This document shows, piece after piece, positions 26,610 to 35,974 of a stretch of 64,000 nucleotides of DNA (position 1 is its first letter; each line of letters begins with the position of its first letter). Source of the stretch: Gallibacterium melopsittaci. GTDB taxonomy: Bacteria > Pseudomonadota > Gammaproteobacteria > Enterobacterales > Pasteurellaceae. Below the pieces are notes generated by a model. That model searched no databases and had not been told where the DNA came from. It worked only from the letters and a program-made list of their open reading frames with translations. The position numbers and the translations under genes were made by a program. The DNA lies in NCBI RefSeq assembly GCF_042433085.1, contig NZ_JBHLWA010000008.1:5307-69306 (forward strand). Reading direction: 5' to 3'.

Positions 26610-26637
26610 CTTGAAAGCGATTTTGTGATCCCCATTT
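26610..26637 (+). promoter_or_regulatory. Sigma-32 (heat-shock) promoter of groESL
   Basis: CTTGAAA (26610-26616) and CCCCATTT (26630-26637) with a 13-base spacer fit the RpoH consensus CTTGAAA / CCCCATnT essentially perfectly. It gives a leader of about 65 bases before groES. No CIRCE element is visible, so control is by sigma-32 as in other Gammaproteobacteria. Confidence 0.92.
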
Positions 26638-26710
26638 CTAGAGCCGTTGTCAAAAAGGGGTATCCCAATAACACACATATTTAGCTAAAACTTATAGGAG
26701 TACTTTTATT

Positions 26711-27001
26711 ATGAATATTCGTCCATTACACGACCGTGTAATTTTAAAACGTGAAGAAGTAGAAACTCGTTCAGCAGGCGGTATCGTTTTAACTGGTTCT
26801 GCAGCACAAAAATCAACTCGTGGTAAAGTGTTAGCAGTAGGTAAAGGTCGTATTTTAGAAAATGGTCAAGTACAACCACTAGATGTAAAAGTGGGTGACG
26901 TAGTGATTTTTAACGACGGATATGGCGTGAAATCAGAAAAAATTGATGGTGAAGAAGTGTTAATCATTTCTGAAAGCGATATTTTGGCGATTGTAGAGTA
27001 A
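26711..27001 (+). CDS. groES: Co-chaperonin GroES
   Basis: 96 residues. The heptameric lid of the GroEL chamber. MNIRPLHDRVILKREEVETR at the start, the mobile loop ETRSAGGIVLTGSAAQKS (about residues 16-34) and GDVVIFNDGYGVKSEKI are typical. Ribosome site TAGGAG lies upstream. It is followed 29 bases later by groEL, cotranscribed from the sigma-32 promoter. Confidence 0.98.
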   Translation: MNIRPLHDRVILKREEVETRSAGGIVLTGSAAQKSTRGKVLAVGKGRILENGQVQPLDVKVGDVVIFNDGYGVKSEKIDGEEVLIISESDILAIVE

Positions 27002-27030
27002 TTAATTAGAGAACATAAGGAAGCAAAACA

Positions 27031-28677
27031 ATGGCAGCAAAAGATGTAAAATTTGGTAATGACGCGCGTGTAAAAATGTTAAAAGGCGTCAATGTATTAG
27101 CCGATGCAGTAAAAGTAACTTTAGGACCTAAAGGTCGTAACGTAGTATTAGATAAATCTTTTGGTGCACCAACAATTACTAAAGATGGTGTATCAGTTGC
27201 ACGTGAAATCGAATTAGAAGATAAATTTGAAAATATGGGCGCACAAATGGTGAAAGAAGTTGCGTCTAAAGCGAATGATGCCGCTGGTGACGGTACAACC
27301 ACAGCTACCGTTTTAGCACAAGCAATCGTAAATGAAGGATTAAAAGCGGTTGCAGCAGGTATGAATCCAATGGATTTAAAACGTGGTATTGATAAAGCGG
27401 TTGCTGAAGTCGTAGCAGAATTAAAGAACCTTTCTAAACCATGTGAAACTTCAAAAGAAATTGAACAAGTAGGTACTATCTCTGCAAACTCTGATAGCGT
27501 AGTAGGTCAAATCATTGCTCAAGCAATGGAAAAAGTAGGTAAAGAAGGCGTTATCACTGTTGAAGATGGTACAGGTTTAGAAGATGAATTAGCCGTTGTA
27601 GAAGGTATGCAATTTGATCGTGGTTACCTCTCTCCATATTTCATCAACAAACCAGAAACAGCAACAGTAGAATTTGACAGTCCTTACATTCTTCTTGTTG
27701 ATAAAAAAGTTTCTAACATTCGTGAAATGTTACCTGTATTAGAAGCAGTTGCAAAAGCAGGTAAACCATTACTTATCATTGCTGAAGATGTAGAAGGTGA
27801 AGCGCTTGCAACATTAGTGGTAAATACAATGCGTGGTATCGTGAAAGTTGCCGCCGTAAAAGCACCTGGCTTCGGTGATCGTCGTAAAGCAATGTTACAA
27901 GATATTGCGATCTTAACTGCTGGTACTGTGATTTCTGAAGAAATCGGTATGGAATTAGAAAAAGCAACATTAGAAGATCTTGGTCAAGCAAAACGTGTTG
28001 TAATTTCTAAAGACAATACCACTATCATTGATGGTATCGGTGATGAAGCACAAATCCAAGGTCGTGTTGCGCAAATTCGTCAACAAATCGAAGAATCTAC
28101 TTCTGATTACGATAAAGAAAAATTACAAGAACGTGTGGCTAAATTAGCTGGCGGTGTGGCTGTAATTAAAGTAGGTGCTGCAACTGAAGTTGAAATGAAA
28201 GAGAAAAAAGCGCGTGTTGAAGATGCGTTACACGCAACCCGTGCCGCAGTTGAAGAAGGTATCGTCCCAGGAGGCGGTGTGGCATTAATTCGTGCTGCAA
28301 GCAAAGTGGCTGATAAACTTTCTGGTGAAAATGAAGATCAAAATGTTGGTATTAAACTTGCATTGCGTGCAATGGAAGCACCATTACGTCAAATCGTAAC
28401 CAATGCTGGTGAAGAGGCCTCTGTTGTTGCAAGCAAAGTGAAATCAGGCGAAGGTAACTTTGGTTATAACGCAGGTGCAGAAGTTTATGGTGATATGCTT
28501 GAAATGGGTATCTTAGATCCAACTAAAGTAACTCGTTCTGCATTACAATTCGCTTCATCAATCGCTGGCTTAATGATTACCACTGAATGTATGGTAACAG
28601 AATTGCCAAAAGAAGATAAAGCAGATTTAGGTGCTGCTGGAATGGGCGGCATGGGTGGAATGGGCGGTATGATGTAA
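27031..28677 (+). CDS. groEL: Chaperonin GroEL
   Basis: 548 residues, same as E. coli. Tetradecameric ATP-dependent folding chamber. ATP-site strings TLGPKGRNVVLDKSFGAPTI and NDAAGDGTTTATVLAQAI, AAVEEGIVPGGGVALIRA near 405-420, and the C-terminal Gly-Gly-Met tail (MGGMGGMGGMM) are all present. It follows groES in the standard dicistron and is closed by a strong terminator. Confidence 0.99.
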   Translation: MAAKDVKFGNDARVKMLKGVNVLADAVKVTLGPKGRNVVLDKSFGAPTITKDGVSVAREIELEDKFENMGAQMVKEVASKANDAAGDGTTTATVLAQAIVNEGLKAVAAGMNPMDLKRGIDKAVAEVVAELKNLSKPCETSKEIEQVGTISANSDSVVGQIIAQAMEKVGKEGVITVEDGTGLEDELAVVEGMQFDRGYLSPYFINKPETATVEFDSPYILLVDKKVSNIREMLPVLEAVAKAGKPLLIIAEDVEGEALATLVVNTMRGIVKVAAVKAPGFGDRRKAMLQDIAILTAGTVISEEIGMELEKATLEDLGQAKRVVISKDNTTIIDGIGDEAQIQGRVAQIRQQIEESTSDYDKEKLQERVAKLAGGVAVIKVGAATEVEMKEKKARVEDALHATRAAVEEGIVPGGGVALIRAASKVADKLSGENEDQNVGIKLALRAMEAPLRQIVTNAGEEASVVASKVKSGEGNFGYNAGAEVYGDMLEMGILDPTKVTRSALQFASSIAGLMITTECMVTELPKEDKADLGAAGMGGMGGMGGMM

Positions 28678-28699
28678 TCATCTATCCACCTCAAAATGC

Positions 28700-28731
28700 A
28701 AAAATACCAGCAGAAATGCTGGTATTTTTTT
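28700..28731. terminator. Terminator after groEL
   Basis: AAAAATACCAGCA and TGCTGGTATTTTT pair around a GAAA tetraloop with seven Ts following on the plus strand; A-rich on the left, so it may also serve the converging symporter gene. Confidence 0.93.
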
Positions 28732-28749
28732 ATCTGGATATTGCCTGTC

Positions 28750-30114
28750 TTAAAGCAAATTACTAATAAAAATGACAATAATCACAAGTGGCACAATAAA
28801 TTTCACATAATTAAACCACCATACAGCTAATTTTGAATTAGCGGGTAAGCGTAATTCTTTCTTTGCTTCATCTTTCATCACATAACCAACAAAAATAGCA
28901 CAGCATAAAGCGGTGAGCATAAAGAGAATATTGCCACTAATGAAATCAAATGCGTCAAAGATATTCTTACCAAATAACTGAATGTCATGCCATGGTCCAT
29001 AGCTCAAAATGGACGGCACATTACCTAACACAAAAATAACCCCTAATACTAAGAAAATAGCTAAACGACGATTGATTTTAGTTTTCTCTTGAAGCGCAGT
29101 AATGATTACTTCATAAATAGTTAATGAGGTTGTGAGTGCAGCAATCAGTAATAAACTAAAGAAAATAATGGCAAAAAATTTGCCTGCCCACATATGTGAG
29201 AACACGATTGGTAAACTTTGGAAGACTAAGGTTGGGCCTGAGTTTGGTGCAATACCGAAGGTGAACAGAGAAGGAAAAATCATAAAACCAGCTAGCACGG
29301 CAATAACCGTATTCACAAACCCTGTAATTACCGCAGTTTGTACTAAGTCTTCACCTTTCTTTAAATAGCTAGATAACGTAACGATAACGCCAAATCCCAG
29401 ACTTAAGGCGAAAAAGACTTGTCCTAAGACGAAAACAAATAATTGTGGTGTAATTTTAGAAAAGTCTGGTTTTAAATAAAATACGATGCCTTCCCAAGCA
29501 CCTGGAAGCGTAATATTGCGAATTACCATACAGATTAAAAAGATAAATAGTAATGGCATCAGATATTTAACGGATTTTTCAATACCATCAATTACACCTT
29601 TTACCAAGATAATGTAATTCACTAATACAAAAATAAAGGTATAAAGACTGATAAGGGCAGGATTATCCATTACCGTTGTTTGGAAAAAATTTTTGGTTAA
29701 TTCGGCAGTGATAGGTTGACTAATATCCAAACTCCCACCAACTAAGCTAACAATATAATTAATGACCCAGCCACCAAGCACCATATAGTATGCCATAATA
29801 CAAAACGAACCGAGCATACTAAGATAACCGACTAATTTCCAAAAAGAAGGGATTGGTTTGTTATGGATCTTGCCACCAAAAGAATCAATCGCATTAACAC
29901 GGATTCGGCGACCAATAACATTTTCTACCAAAATCATTGGAATACCAATCAACACCATTGCAATACAGAAAAGAAATACATAGGCACCCCCACCATTTTC
30001 GCCAACTAAATAAGGGAAACGCCAAGTAGCACCAAAACCAACAGTTGCCCCTGCAACAGTTAGTACATAAGTCAGTCGGCTAGACCAAGTTTGTCTTTCT
30101 GCTGAACTTGTCAT
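28750..30114 (-). CDS. Sodium-dependent transporter, NSS/SNF family
   Basis: 454 residues with about eleven hydrophobic spans. The neurotransmitter:sodium symporter signature is in TM1: GATVGFGATWRFPYLVGENG followed by GGAY, which forms part of the sodium and substrate sites in LeuT-fold proteins. Bacterial members usually carry amino acids such as tyrosine, tryptophan or leucine; the substrate cannot be read from sequence alone. It begins ten bases after the nth stop, so it is probably the last gene of the rsxABCDGE-nth transcription unit. Confidence 0.88.
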   Translation of the reverse strand: MTSSAERQTWSSRLTYVLTVAGATVGFGATWRFPYLVGENGGGAYVFLFCIAMVLIGIPMILVENVIGRRIRVNAIDSFGGKIHNKPIPSFWKLVGYLSMLGSFCIMAYYMVLGGWVINYIVSLVGGSLDISQPITAELTKNFFQTTVMDNPALISLYTFIFVLVNYIILVKGVIDGIEKSVKYLMPLLFIFLICMVIRNITLPGAWEGIVFYLKPDFSKITPQLFVFVLGQVFFALSLGFGVIVTLSSYLKKGEDLVQTAVITGFVNTVIAVLAGFMIFPSLFTFGIAPNSGPTLVFQSLPIVFSHMWAGKFFAIIFFSLLLIAALTTSLTIYEVIITALQEKTKINRRLAIFLVLGVIFVLGNVPSILSYGPWHDIQLFGKNIFDAFDFISGNILFMLTALCCAIFVGYVMKDEAKKELRLPANSKLAVWWFNYVKFIVPLVIIVIFISNLL

Positions 30115-30124
30115 TGAAAATCTC

Positions 30125-30766
30125 CTATTTTAAATATTCTGTTTTATCTTTAAATTCGCAGAGATCCTCAATCAAACAAGCGCCACAACGTGGTTTACGT
30201 GCAATGCAGGTATAACGTCCATGCAAAATTAACCAGTGATGAACATCAACTTTAAATTCATCAGGTACAACTTTGAGTAATTTTTGTTCTACTGCGACAA
30301 CATCTTTACCTGGTGCAAATCCAGTACGATTAGAAACTCGGAAAATATGGGTATCAACAGCAATGGTAGGCCAACCAAAAGCAGTATTTAATACAACATT
30401 GGCAGTTTTACGCCCAACCCCAGCAAGTGATTCCAGTGCTTCTCTTGATTCTGGTACTTCACCATTATACTTTTCGACCAAATCTCGGCAGGTTTTTATA
30501 ATATTTTCTGCCTTACTATTATATAAGCCAATTGTTTTGATATAGCTTTTTAAACCATCAAGTCCAAGGTCGAGAATGGCTTGTGGAGTATTAGCAACAG
30601 GAAAAAGTTTAGCCGTTGCTTTATTCACACCAACATCTGTCGCTTGTGCAGATAGGATTACAGCAATGAGCAATTCAAATGGTGAGTTATATTGTAGCTC
30701 TGTTGTTGGATGTGGATTAGCTGCACGTAAACGTGTCAGAATTTCAACTCTTTTCTGTTGGTTCAT
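30125..30766 (-). CDS. nth: Endonuclease III
   Basis: 213 residues. DNA glycosylase/AP lyase that removes oxidised pyrimidines. The helix-hairpin-helix LAGVGRKTANVVLNTAFG contains the catalytic Lys, and the catalytic Asp is in IAVDTHIFRVSNR. The C-terminal iron-sulphur loop has the exact C-x6-C-x2-C-x5-C spacing (CIARKPRCGACLIEDLC). The start overlaps the rsxE stop by one base (TAATG), the same rsxE-nth coupling as in E. coli. Confidence 0.98.
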   Translation of the reverse strand: MNQQKRVEILTRLRAANPHPTTELQYNSPFELLIAVILSAQATDVGVNKATAKLFPVANTPQAILDLGLDGLKSYIKTIGLYNSKAENIIKTCRDLVEKYNGEVPESREALESLAGVGRKTANVVLNTAFGWPTIAVDTHIFRVSNRTGFAPGKDVVAVEQKLLKVVPDEFKVDVHHWLILHGRYTCIARKPRCGACLIEDLCEFKDKTEYLK

Positions 30767-31449
30767 TATTTTTTCCGATCAATGATATTTTTCAGTGCTA
30801 ATAATGCACCTAAACCTAAGAATGCACCTGGTGGAAGAATAGCTAATAGGAAATGGCTATCTGCGTGGAAAAGCGTAATTTTTAAGGCTTTTGCAGCTTG
30901 ACCAAATAAATTTTCCATACCACTAAACAAAGTCCCATTACCAATCGCTTCCCGTAATGCACCAAGTGCTACTAAACTCAATGTCATCCCCAGTCCCATT
31001 GAAAAACCGTCAAACATAGAATGGAGTACTGGATTTTTTGAGGCATACGCTTCCGCACGTCCAATAACGATACAGTTAGTTACAATTAACGGAATAAAAA
31101 TACCAAGCGATTGATAAAGCGAATAGGTGTAGGCGTTCATCACCAACTGCACAATCGTTACTGTGGAGGCAATGATCATAACGTAAATCGGAATACGGAT
31201 TGCCTTTGGAATAAGATGACGGCATAGAGAAACAACAGTATTGGTGCAAGTTAATACTAACAAGGTTGCCAGTCCTAAACCTAACGCATTGGCAACGGTG
31301 TTAGATACAGCTAAAAGAGGACAAAGTCCTAACAACTGTACTAATGTTGAGTTATTTTTCCAGATACCTTGCCAAAATAGGGTTTTCCAGACGGAAGTTT
31401 TAGTCTGTTGTTCTGGTAATGTATCTACTATTGATGTTCCATGATTCAT
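30766..31449 (-). CDS. rsxE: Electron transport complex subunit RsxE (RnfE)
   Basis: 227 residues, integral inner-membrane subunit of the Rsx/Rnf complex and paralogue of RsxA. NNSTLVQLLGLCPLLAVSNT near the N-terminus and LIVTNCIVIGRAEAYASKNP in mid-protein are the typical RnfE/NqrD strings, with six predicted membrane helices. In E. coli the Rsx complex helps keep SoxR reduced; in other bacteria Rnf couples ferredoxin:NAD+ electron flow to ion pumping. Confidence 0.96.
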   Translation of the reverse strand: MNHGTSIVDTLPEQQTKTSVWKTLFWQGIWKNNSTLVQLLGLCPLLAVSNTVANALGLGLATLLVLTCTNTVVSLCRHLIPKAIRIPIYVMIIASTVTIVQLVMNAYTYSLYQSLGIFIPLIVTNCIVIGRAEAYASKNPVLHSMFDGFSMGLGMTLSLVALGALREAIGNGTLFSGMENLFGQAAKALKITLFHADSHFLLAILPPGAFLGLGALLALKNIIDRKK

Positions 31450-31462
31450 AATGATCTTCTCA

Positions 31463-32095
31463 CTATTGGCATCGAGTAAATTGTTCTGGATTAAAAGTAA
31501 ATGGTTGAGCTAAAAATTGTACCAATCCCTTTTTTACTGCATTCACAACGGCTCGTGGGGTAATAGTGGCACCTGCGAATTGGTCGAAATCACCACCGTC
31601 TTTTTTTACGGCCCATTTATCACTTTCTTCTAGTTTAAAGATTTTATTAGTGAACGCATAAATCCAGTTGGATAAGCGAGTTTCAATTTTATCGCCTAGT
31701 CCTGGTGTTTCATGATGTTCCAACACACGCACGCCTAATACCTTACCTTCTGGTGTTACCGCAACTAAAATGCGAATATCGCCAGAATAGCCATCGGGTG
31801 CAGTGGTTTCAAATAGGTAAGCGACAATATTTTGTTGTTTTTGGGCTAAATATAAGCGTGAAATATTTTGTAAATGACTATTCTCTTTGGGACGATAACA
31901 GGCTGCGAGCAGATTATTATCAGCAAAATTTTTTGGTAGCACTTCCGCTAATAATTGGCGTTGTTGGTTTTCCATTGCCTGTTGGATACGATCTTGTGTT
32001 AATAGATACATCCCTAATGTGATTAGGGTACAAATTAATGCAACGAAACCTAAAATCAAAGCGTAATTAATCGTTGTACGTTTAATGGTTGCCAT
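31463..32095 (-). CDS. rsxG: Electron transport complex subunit RsxG (RnfG)
   Basis: 210 residues. One N-terminal membrane helix (about residues 11-31) followed by a periplasmic flavin domain. The covalent FMN-attachment motif appears as FAGATITPRAVV near residue 172, where the Thr of S/A-G-A-T carries FMN through a phosphoester bond. I chose the ATG at 32095, which has AGGAGA upstream and gives MATIKRTTINYAL; a longer frame opening at 32143 lies mostly within rsxD. It begins 10 bases after rsxD ends. Confidence 0.95.
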   Translation of the reverse strand: MATIKRTTINYALILGFVALICTLITLGMYLLTQDRIQQAMENQQRQLLAEVLPKNFADNNLLAACYRPKENSHLQNISRLYLAQKQQNIVAYLFETTAPDGYSGDIRILVAVTPEGKVLGVRVLEHHETPGLGDKIETRLSNWIYAFTNKIFKLEESDKWAVKKDGGDFDQFAGATITPRAVVNAVKKGLVQFLAQPFTFNPEQFTRCQ

Positions 32096-32105
32096 TAGGT
32101 TCTCC

Positions 32106-33176
32106 TTAACGACCGTATAGACGAGGTCGAGTATAGTGATCAATTAATGGGACGCAAATATTACTGAGCAAGACAGCAAATGCAACACCATCTGGATAAC
32201 CACCATAAAAACGAATTACATAAAGTAAGATCCCGACTAATACACCAAAATAGAGTTTCCCTTTTGGCGTGATTGATGCCGTGACTGGATCGGTTGCAAT
32301 AAAGAATGCTCCAAACATGGTTGCACCAGAGAATAATTGCCATAATGGTGAAGGGAAAGTTGCTGGTGCAAATAACCAAGTAGCGGTGCTAAATAATGTT
32401 AAGGTGACTAATAGTGCGGTTGGAATTTGCCAGTGAATAATCTTTTTCCAAATTAAAAAAAGCCCACCAAGTAAGAACGCTAAATTTACTTGCCACCAGC
32501 CAATCCCCATTGGGACTGTGAGGTGTTGTTGCCAATCTGTATGTTGGAATATTGGTGAAGTAGCGATCTGTGTTAATTCAAGATGATTTTTGATTCCTGT
32601 TTTCACACTGTCTAATGGCGTAGCTTGTGTTACGCCATCAATCGTAGAGGTGAGTTGATGTAAATTATAACCATCACTACTTACGCCATGGAAAATCAAA
32701 AGATACGCATCACGCAAACTCGTTGGTTCTAGCAATAAATGGTTTGGTAATGCCCAAGCTGTCATTTGAGCTGGAAATGATACTAATAAGATGGCATAAC
32801 CAACCATCGCAGGATTAAATGGATTCTGCCCTAGTCCACCATAAACGTGTTTTCCTAAAATTACTGCACAGAAGATCCCAAGCAAAATCAACCAATAAGG
32901 TGCATAAGGTGGAATGGCGACAGCTAAAATTAAAGCCGTTAATACGACACTTAAATCGGATAAATCCTGCCAATGGCGTTTACCACGTAATTTTGTAACC
33001 CCCCATTCAAGTAATATTGCAAAACTGACAGCTAAGGCAATTTGGATTAGTGTTCCGAAGCCAAAATAGTAGGTTTGCACAATAATAGCTGGGATCATTG
33101 CAATGATAACCCAAAGCATCACTTTCGTCGTTAAACTGGTGGAATGAACGTGTGGTGAACTGGCTATTCTAAACAT
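32106..33176 (-). CDS. rsxD: Electron transport complex subunit RsxD (RnfD)
   Basis: 356 residues, polytopic inner-membrane subunit related to NqrB. The covalent FMN motif is SGATMFGAFFIATDPVT near residue 280, and the conserved quinone/flavin region GGLGQNPFNPAMVGYAILL is at about 110-130. The start overlaps the end of rsxC by eight bases, so translation is coupled. Confidence 0.96.
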   Translation of the reverse strand: MFRIASSPHVHSTSLTTKVMLWVIIAMIPAIIVQTYYFGFGTLIQIALAVSFAILLEWGVTKLRGKRHWQDLSDLSVVLTALILAVAIPPYAPYWLILLGIFCAVILGKHVYGGLGQNPFNPAMVGYAILLVSFPAQMTAWALPNHLLLEPTSLRDAYLLIFHGVSSDGYNLHQLTSTIDGVTQATPLDSVKTGIKNHLELTQIATSPIFQHTDWQQHLTVPMGIGWWQVNLAFLLGGLFLIWKKIIHWQIPTALLVTLTLFSTATWLFAPATFPSPLWQLFSGATMFGAFFIATDPVTASITPKGKLYFGVLVGILLYVIRFYGGYPDGVAFAVLLSNICVPLIDHYTRPRLYGR

Positions 33177-35355
33177 TATCTATTTTTCCCTCTCGTTCGG
33201 CTTTTTTCGCTTTCGCACGAGCAATCGCAGCAGCGATAGCGGCTTTGCGAGGATCTGTTTCTGTTTTTTCTGTTTCTGTTTTTTCTGTTTCTGCAGTGGT
33301 TGCTACTAACGGAGCAGAAGTTGTTTCACTCTCTGCCTGCTGTTGTGCTTTTTTCGCTTTCGCACGAGCAATCGCAGCAGCGATAGCGGCTTTGCGAGGA
33401 TCTGTTTCCGTTTTTTCTATTTCTGCAGTGGTTGCCACTAATGGAGCAGAAGTTGTTTCACTCTCTGCCTGTTGTTGTGCTTTTTTTGCTTTCGCACGAG
33501 CAATCGCAGCAGCGATAGCAGCTTTGCGAGGATCTGTTTCCGTTTTTTCTATTTCTGCAGTGGTTGCCACTAATGGAGCAGAAGTTGTTTCACTCTCTGC
33601 CTGTTGTTGTGCTTTTTTTGCTTTCGCACGAGCAATCGCAGCAGCGATAGCGGCTTGTTTATCAGTTGCAGTATTATTTTCACTTTGATCGGCTACTTGA
33701 GTTTGTTTTGCTAAACGGCGAGCCTTTCTCGCTGCCATAATATCGCTATTGTCTGGTAAAATTTCACCGTGTTCGCCTGTAATGGTCTTAATTGTTGGTT
33801 TGCTATCTACTGCATTTTCAGCTTGTTTCTGACGAATGCGTTCTAATGCGGCTTGAACAGGATCAACACCTTGTTGTTTCGCCATTTCGGCACGACGAGC
33901 TTCAGCGGCTTGTTGGGTATGGCGATCTCGTTCTTGTTTTTCTCGTTCCATTCTAGCTTGTTTAGCTTCAAAGCGTTGTTTTGCTTCATCAGCTAATTTG
34001 GCTTTTAGTGCTAATTCAGCAATTTTTGCCTTTTCTTGGCGGAAGTATTGAATTAATGGAATATTGCTTGGGCATACATAGGCACAAATACCACACTCAA
34101 TACAATCTTTTAGATTATATTCTTCCGACTTTTTATGATCTTCACTACGCGCAAACCAGTAAAGTTGTTGTGGCATCAATTTTAATGGACAGTGATCTGA
34201 ACAAGCAGAACAACGAATACAATTTCGTTCTGCTGGCGGGGGTTGATACTCAAAATGATCAGGAGCAATTAAGCAGTTAGTTACTTTGGTAACTGGCGAA
34301 TTTAAATTTGGCAGGATAAATCCCATCATTGGGCCTCCCATAAACACAGGGAAACGCTCATCATATTGATATCCAGCTTCGTGCAAGAGATGATAAATTG
34401 GTGTACCAATTCTTGCCCAAACATTCTTTGGTTGTGGAATTTTATCGCCAGTTAAGGTAACGACACGTTTGATTAAAGGTTCATCATTGATAATTGCTTT
34501 TTTAACAGCATAAGCCGTCGCCACATTATTCATTAACACGCCAATTTGTGAAGAACGCCCATTATTTGGTACTTCTAATCCTGTTAAAACTTGAATCAGT
34601 TGTTTCGCTGCACCAGAAGGATATTTTGTTGGTATCACACGAATTTCAATATCATTTGCACCAGATAATGCGTGCTGCATCGCTTGTACTGCTTCAGGCT
34701 TATTATCTTCAATCGCTAAAATAACTTTTTCAGGCCGTAAGATATAACGCAAAATACGAATCCCTTCGACAATATCAAGACTGCGATCACGCATTAAACG
34801 GTCATCGCAAGTAATATAAGGTTCACATTCTGCACCATTGATGATCAACAATTTGACTTTATTTTCAGCACTAGCGATCTTAGAAGCGGTTGGAAATACT
34901 GCACCTCCTAAGCCAGCAATACCTGCTTGATGGATTTTTTTGATTAATTGTTCTGGCGGAACAGTTAGAAAATCATCTAGTGGTTGACGCTCACGCCATT
35001 GATCTTTGCCATCAGCCTGTAAAGTAATCGTTGGCTCATTTAAACCAGAGGGGTGAGATGAGGCATAATCGCCAATCGCTGTGATTGTCCCTGATGTTGG
35101 TGCGTGAACAGGTAAAGTACGGAAATCTTCACCTTGTGTTAAAGGCTGTCCTTTTAATACATAATCGCCAACTTGCACTAATAATTGCCCAGCATTCCCA
35201 GCGTGTTGTTTTAGTGGAATGTAATAAGTATCTGGATGTTTTAATGTCGAAAGTTTACTGCCATTTGATTGTTGCTTCATTTCTGGTGGATGAATACCGC
35301 CAGGAAAATCCCACAATCGATTCTGTTTAATTCGGGTTAATACATCATCTAACAT
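33169..35355 (-). CDS. rsxC: Electron transport complex subunit RsxC (RnfC) with repeated C-terminal tail
   Basis: 728 residues. The conserved part (1 to about 450) contains the Rnf barrel-sandwich, the NADH/FMN-binding region (AGIAGLGGAVFPTASKI, then GAECEPYITCDDRLMRD) and two 4Fe-4S motifs (CIRCSACSDHCP and CIECGICAYVCP). The rest is a charged, Ala/Lys/Glu/Gln-rich tail with a 44-residue unit (AAIAAAIARAKAKKAQQQAE, then SETTSAPLVATTAEIEKTET and DPRK) repeated three times plus a partial fourth. Long variable RsxC tails are known in Gammaproteobacteria; the near identity of the units here is notable. Overlaps rsxD by eight bases. Confidence 0.96.
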   Translation of the reverse strand: MLDDVLTRIKQNRLWDFPGGIHPPEMKQQSNGSKLSTLKHPDTYYIPLKQHAGNAGQLLVQVGDYVLKGQPLTQGEDFRTLPVHAPTSGTITAIGDYASSHPSGLNEPTITLQADGKDQWRERQPLDDFLTVPPEQLIKKIHQAGIAGLGGAVFPTASKIASAENKVKLLIINGAECEPYITCDDRLMRDRSLDIVEGIRILRYILRPEKVILAIEDNKPEAVQAMQHALSGANDIEIRVIPTKYPSGAAKQLIQVLTGLEVPNNGRSSQIGVLMNNVATAYAVKKAIINDEPLIKRVVTLTGDKIPQPKNVWARIGTPIYHLLHEAGYQYDERFPVFMGGPMMGFILPNLNSPVTKVTNCLIAPDHFEYQPPPAERNCIRCSACSDHCPLKLMPQQLYWFARSEDHKKSEEYNLKDCIECGICAYVCPSNIPLIQYFRQEKAKIAELALKAKLADEAKQRFEAKQARMEREKQERDRHTQQAAEARRAEMAKQQGVDPVQAALERIRQKQAENAVDSKPTIKTITGEHGEILPDNSDIMAARKARRLAKQTQVADQSENNTATDKQAAIAAAIARAKAKKAQQQAESETTSAPLVATTAEIEKTETDPRKAAIAAAIARAKAKKAQQQAESETTSAPLVATTAEIEKTETDPRKAAIAAAIARAKAKKAQQQAESETTSAPLVATTAETEKTETEKTETDPRKAAIAAAIARAKAKKAEREGKIDNV
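33200..33655 (-). repeat. 132-bp tandem repeats inside rsxC
   Basis: The anchor CGCACGAGCAATCGCAGCAG recurs at 33214, 33361, 33493 and 33625. Spacings are 147, 132 and 132 bases; the extra 15 encode one additional EKTET block. The units starting at 33361 and 33493 differ by a single base as far as I can compare them (GCGGCT versus GCAGCT), and the 33214 unit by a handful. All spacings are multiples of three, so unit gain or loss keeps the frame. This is coding repeat DNA, not a CRISPR array. Confidence 0.95.
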
Positions 35356-35365
35356 TTCGACTTTC

Positions 35366-35974
35366 CTAATTTTTCATCTCTTTTGCATCAGGGCTGTTTT
35401 GTACTTCGACGATTGGAATAATTAAATTTTGATCATATTTCCAATTCCAAGAATCAATGGTTGGTTCAACTTTTTCCATCGTAATACAATCTGTCGGGCA
35501 AGGTGCAACACAGAGTTCGCACCCTGTACAGAGATCAGGAATAACAGTATGTAATGCTTTATTTGCACCAATAATGGCATCTACTGGACAGGCTTGAATA
35601 CATTTAGTGCAACCGATACACATATCTTCATGAATAAAAGCCACTTTTACCACTGGCTCTTCGTCAAAAACACCTTGTGGTGCTTCAACACCGAGTAAAT
35701 CAGCTAATTTTTCTACTAATGGCTGCCCACCAGGCACACATTTAGTAATCACATCACCATTCGAGATGGCCTCTGCATAAGGACGACAACCAGGGTAACC
35801 ACATTGACCACATTGACTTTGTGGTAGTAAAGCATCGATTTTATCAACGATAGGATCAGATTCGACTTTCAATTTAATCGATGAAAATCCTAAAATAGCA
35901 CCGAAAATTAGTGCCAATAAAGCAACACTAAATAAGATTAAAGTATAGGGTGATAGCGATAACAACCAAGACAT
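35366..35974 (-). CDS. rsxB: Electron transport complex subunit RsxB (RnfB)
   Basis: 202 residues. An N-terminal membrane helix (about residues 9-29), then a 4Fe-4S domain beginning QCGQCGYPGCRPYAEAI and two ferredoxin-type clusters (CIGCTKCIQACP and CTGCELCVAPCP). It is the electron-entry subunit at the inner face of the membrane. It starts at the base that ends rsxA (one-base overlap) and is followed by rsxC after 10 bases. Confidence 0.97.
   Translation of the reverse strand: MSWLLSLSPYTLILFSVALLALIFGAILGFSSIKLKVESDPIVDKIDALLPQSQCGQCGYPGCRPYAEAISNGDVITKCVPGGQPLVEKLADLLGVEAPQGVFDEEPVVKVAFIHEDMCIGCTKCIQACPVDAIIGANKALHTVIPDLCTGCELCVAPCPTDCITMEKVEPTIDSWNWKYDQNLIIPIVEVQNSPDAKEMKN

Larger units (their letters stand above)
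26379..26710. other. Divergent aspA/groES regulatory region (332 bp)
   Basis: No gene. It contains the CRP-like palindrome at 26504-26519 and the sigma-32 promoter at 26610-26637, both annotated separately. The remainder is AT-rich and I see no other clear element. Confidence 0.7.

Noticed and set aside
32096..32143. Longer N-terminus of RsxG
   Set aside because: It would overlap rsxD by 38 bases; AGGAGA before the ATG at 32095 sets the start.
33200..33655. Regularly spaced repeats considered as a CRISPR array
   Set aside because: The units are 132 bp, contiguous and in frame within rsxC; there are no distinct repeat and spacer parts and no cas genes.
33245..33688. A 147-codon open frame antisense to the rsxC repeats
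   Set aside because: It is a shadow of the repeat region: Ala/Ser/Val-rich and repetitive, with no ribosome site. The sense frame is the conserved RsxC tail.
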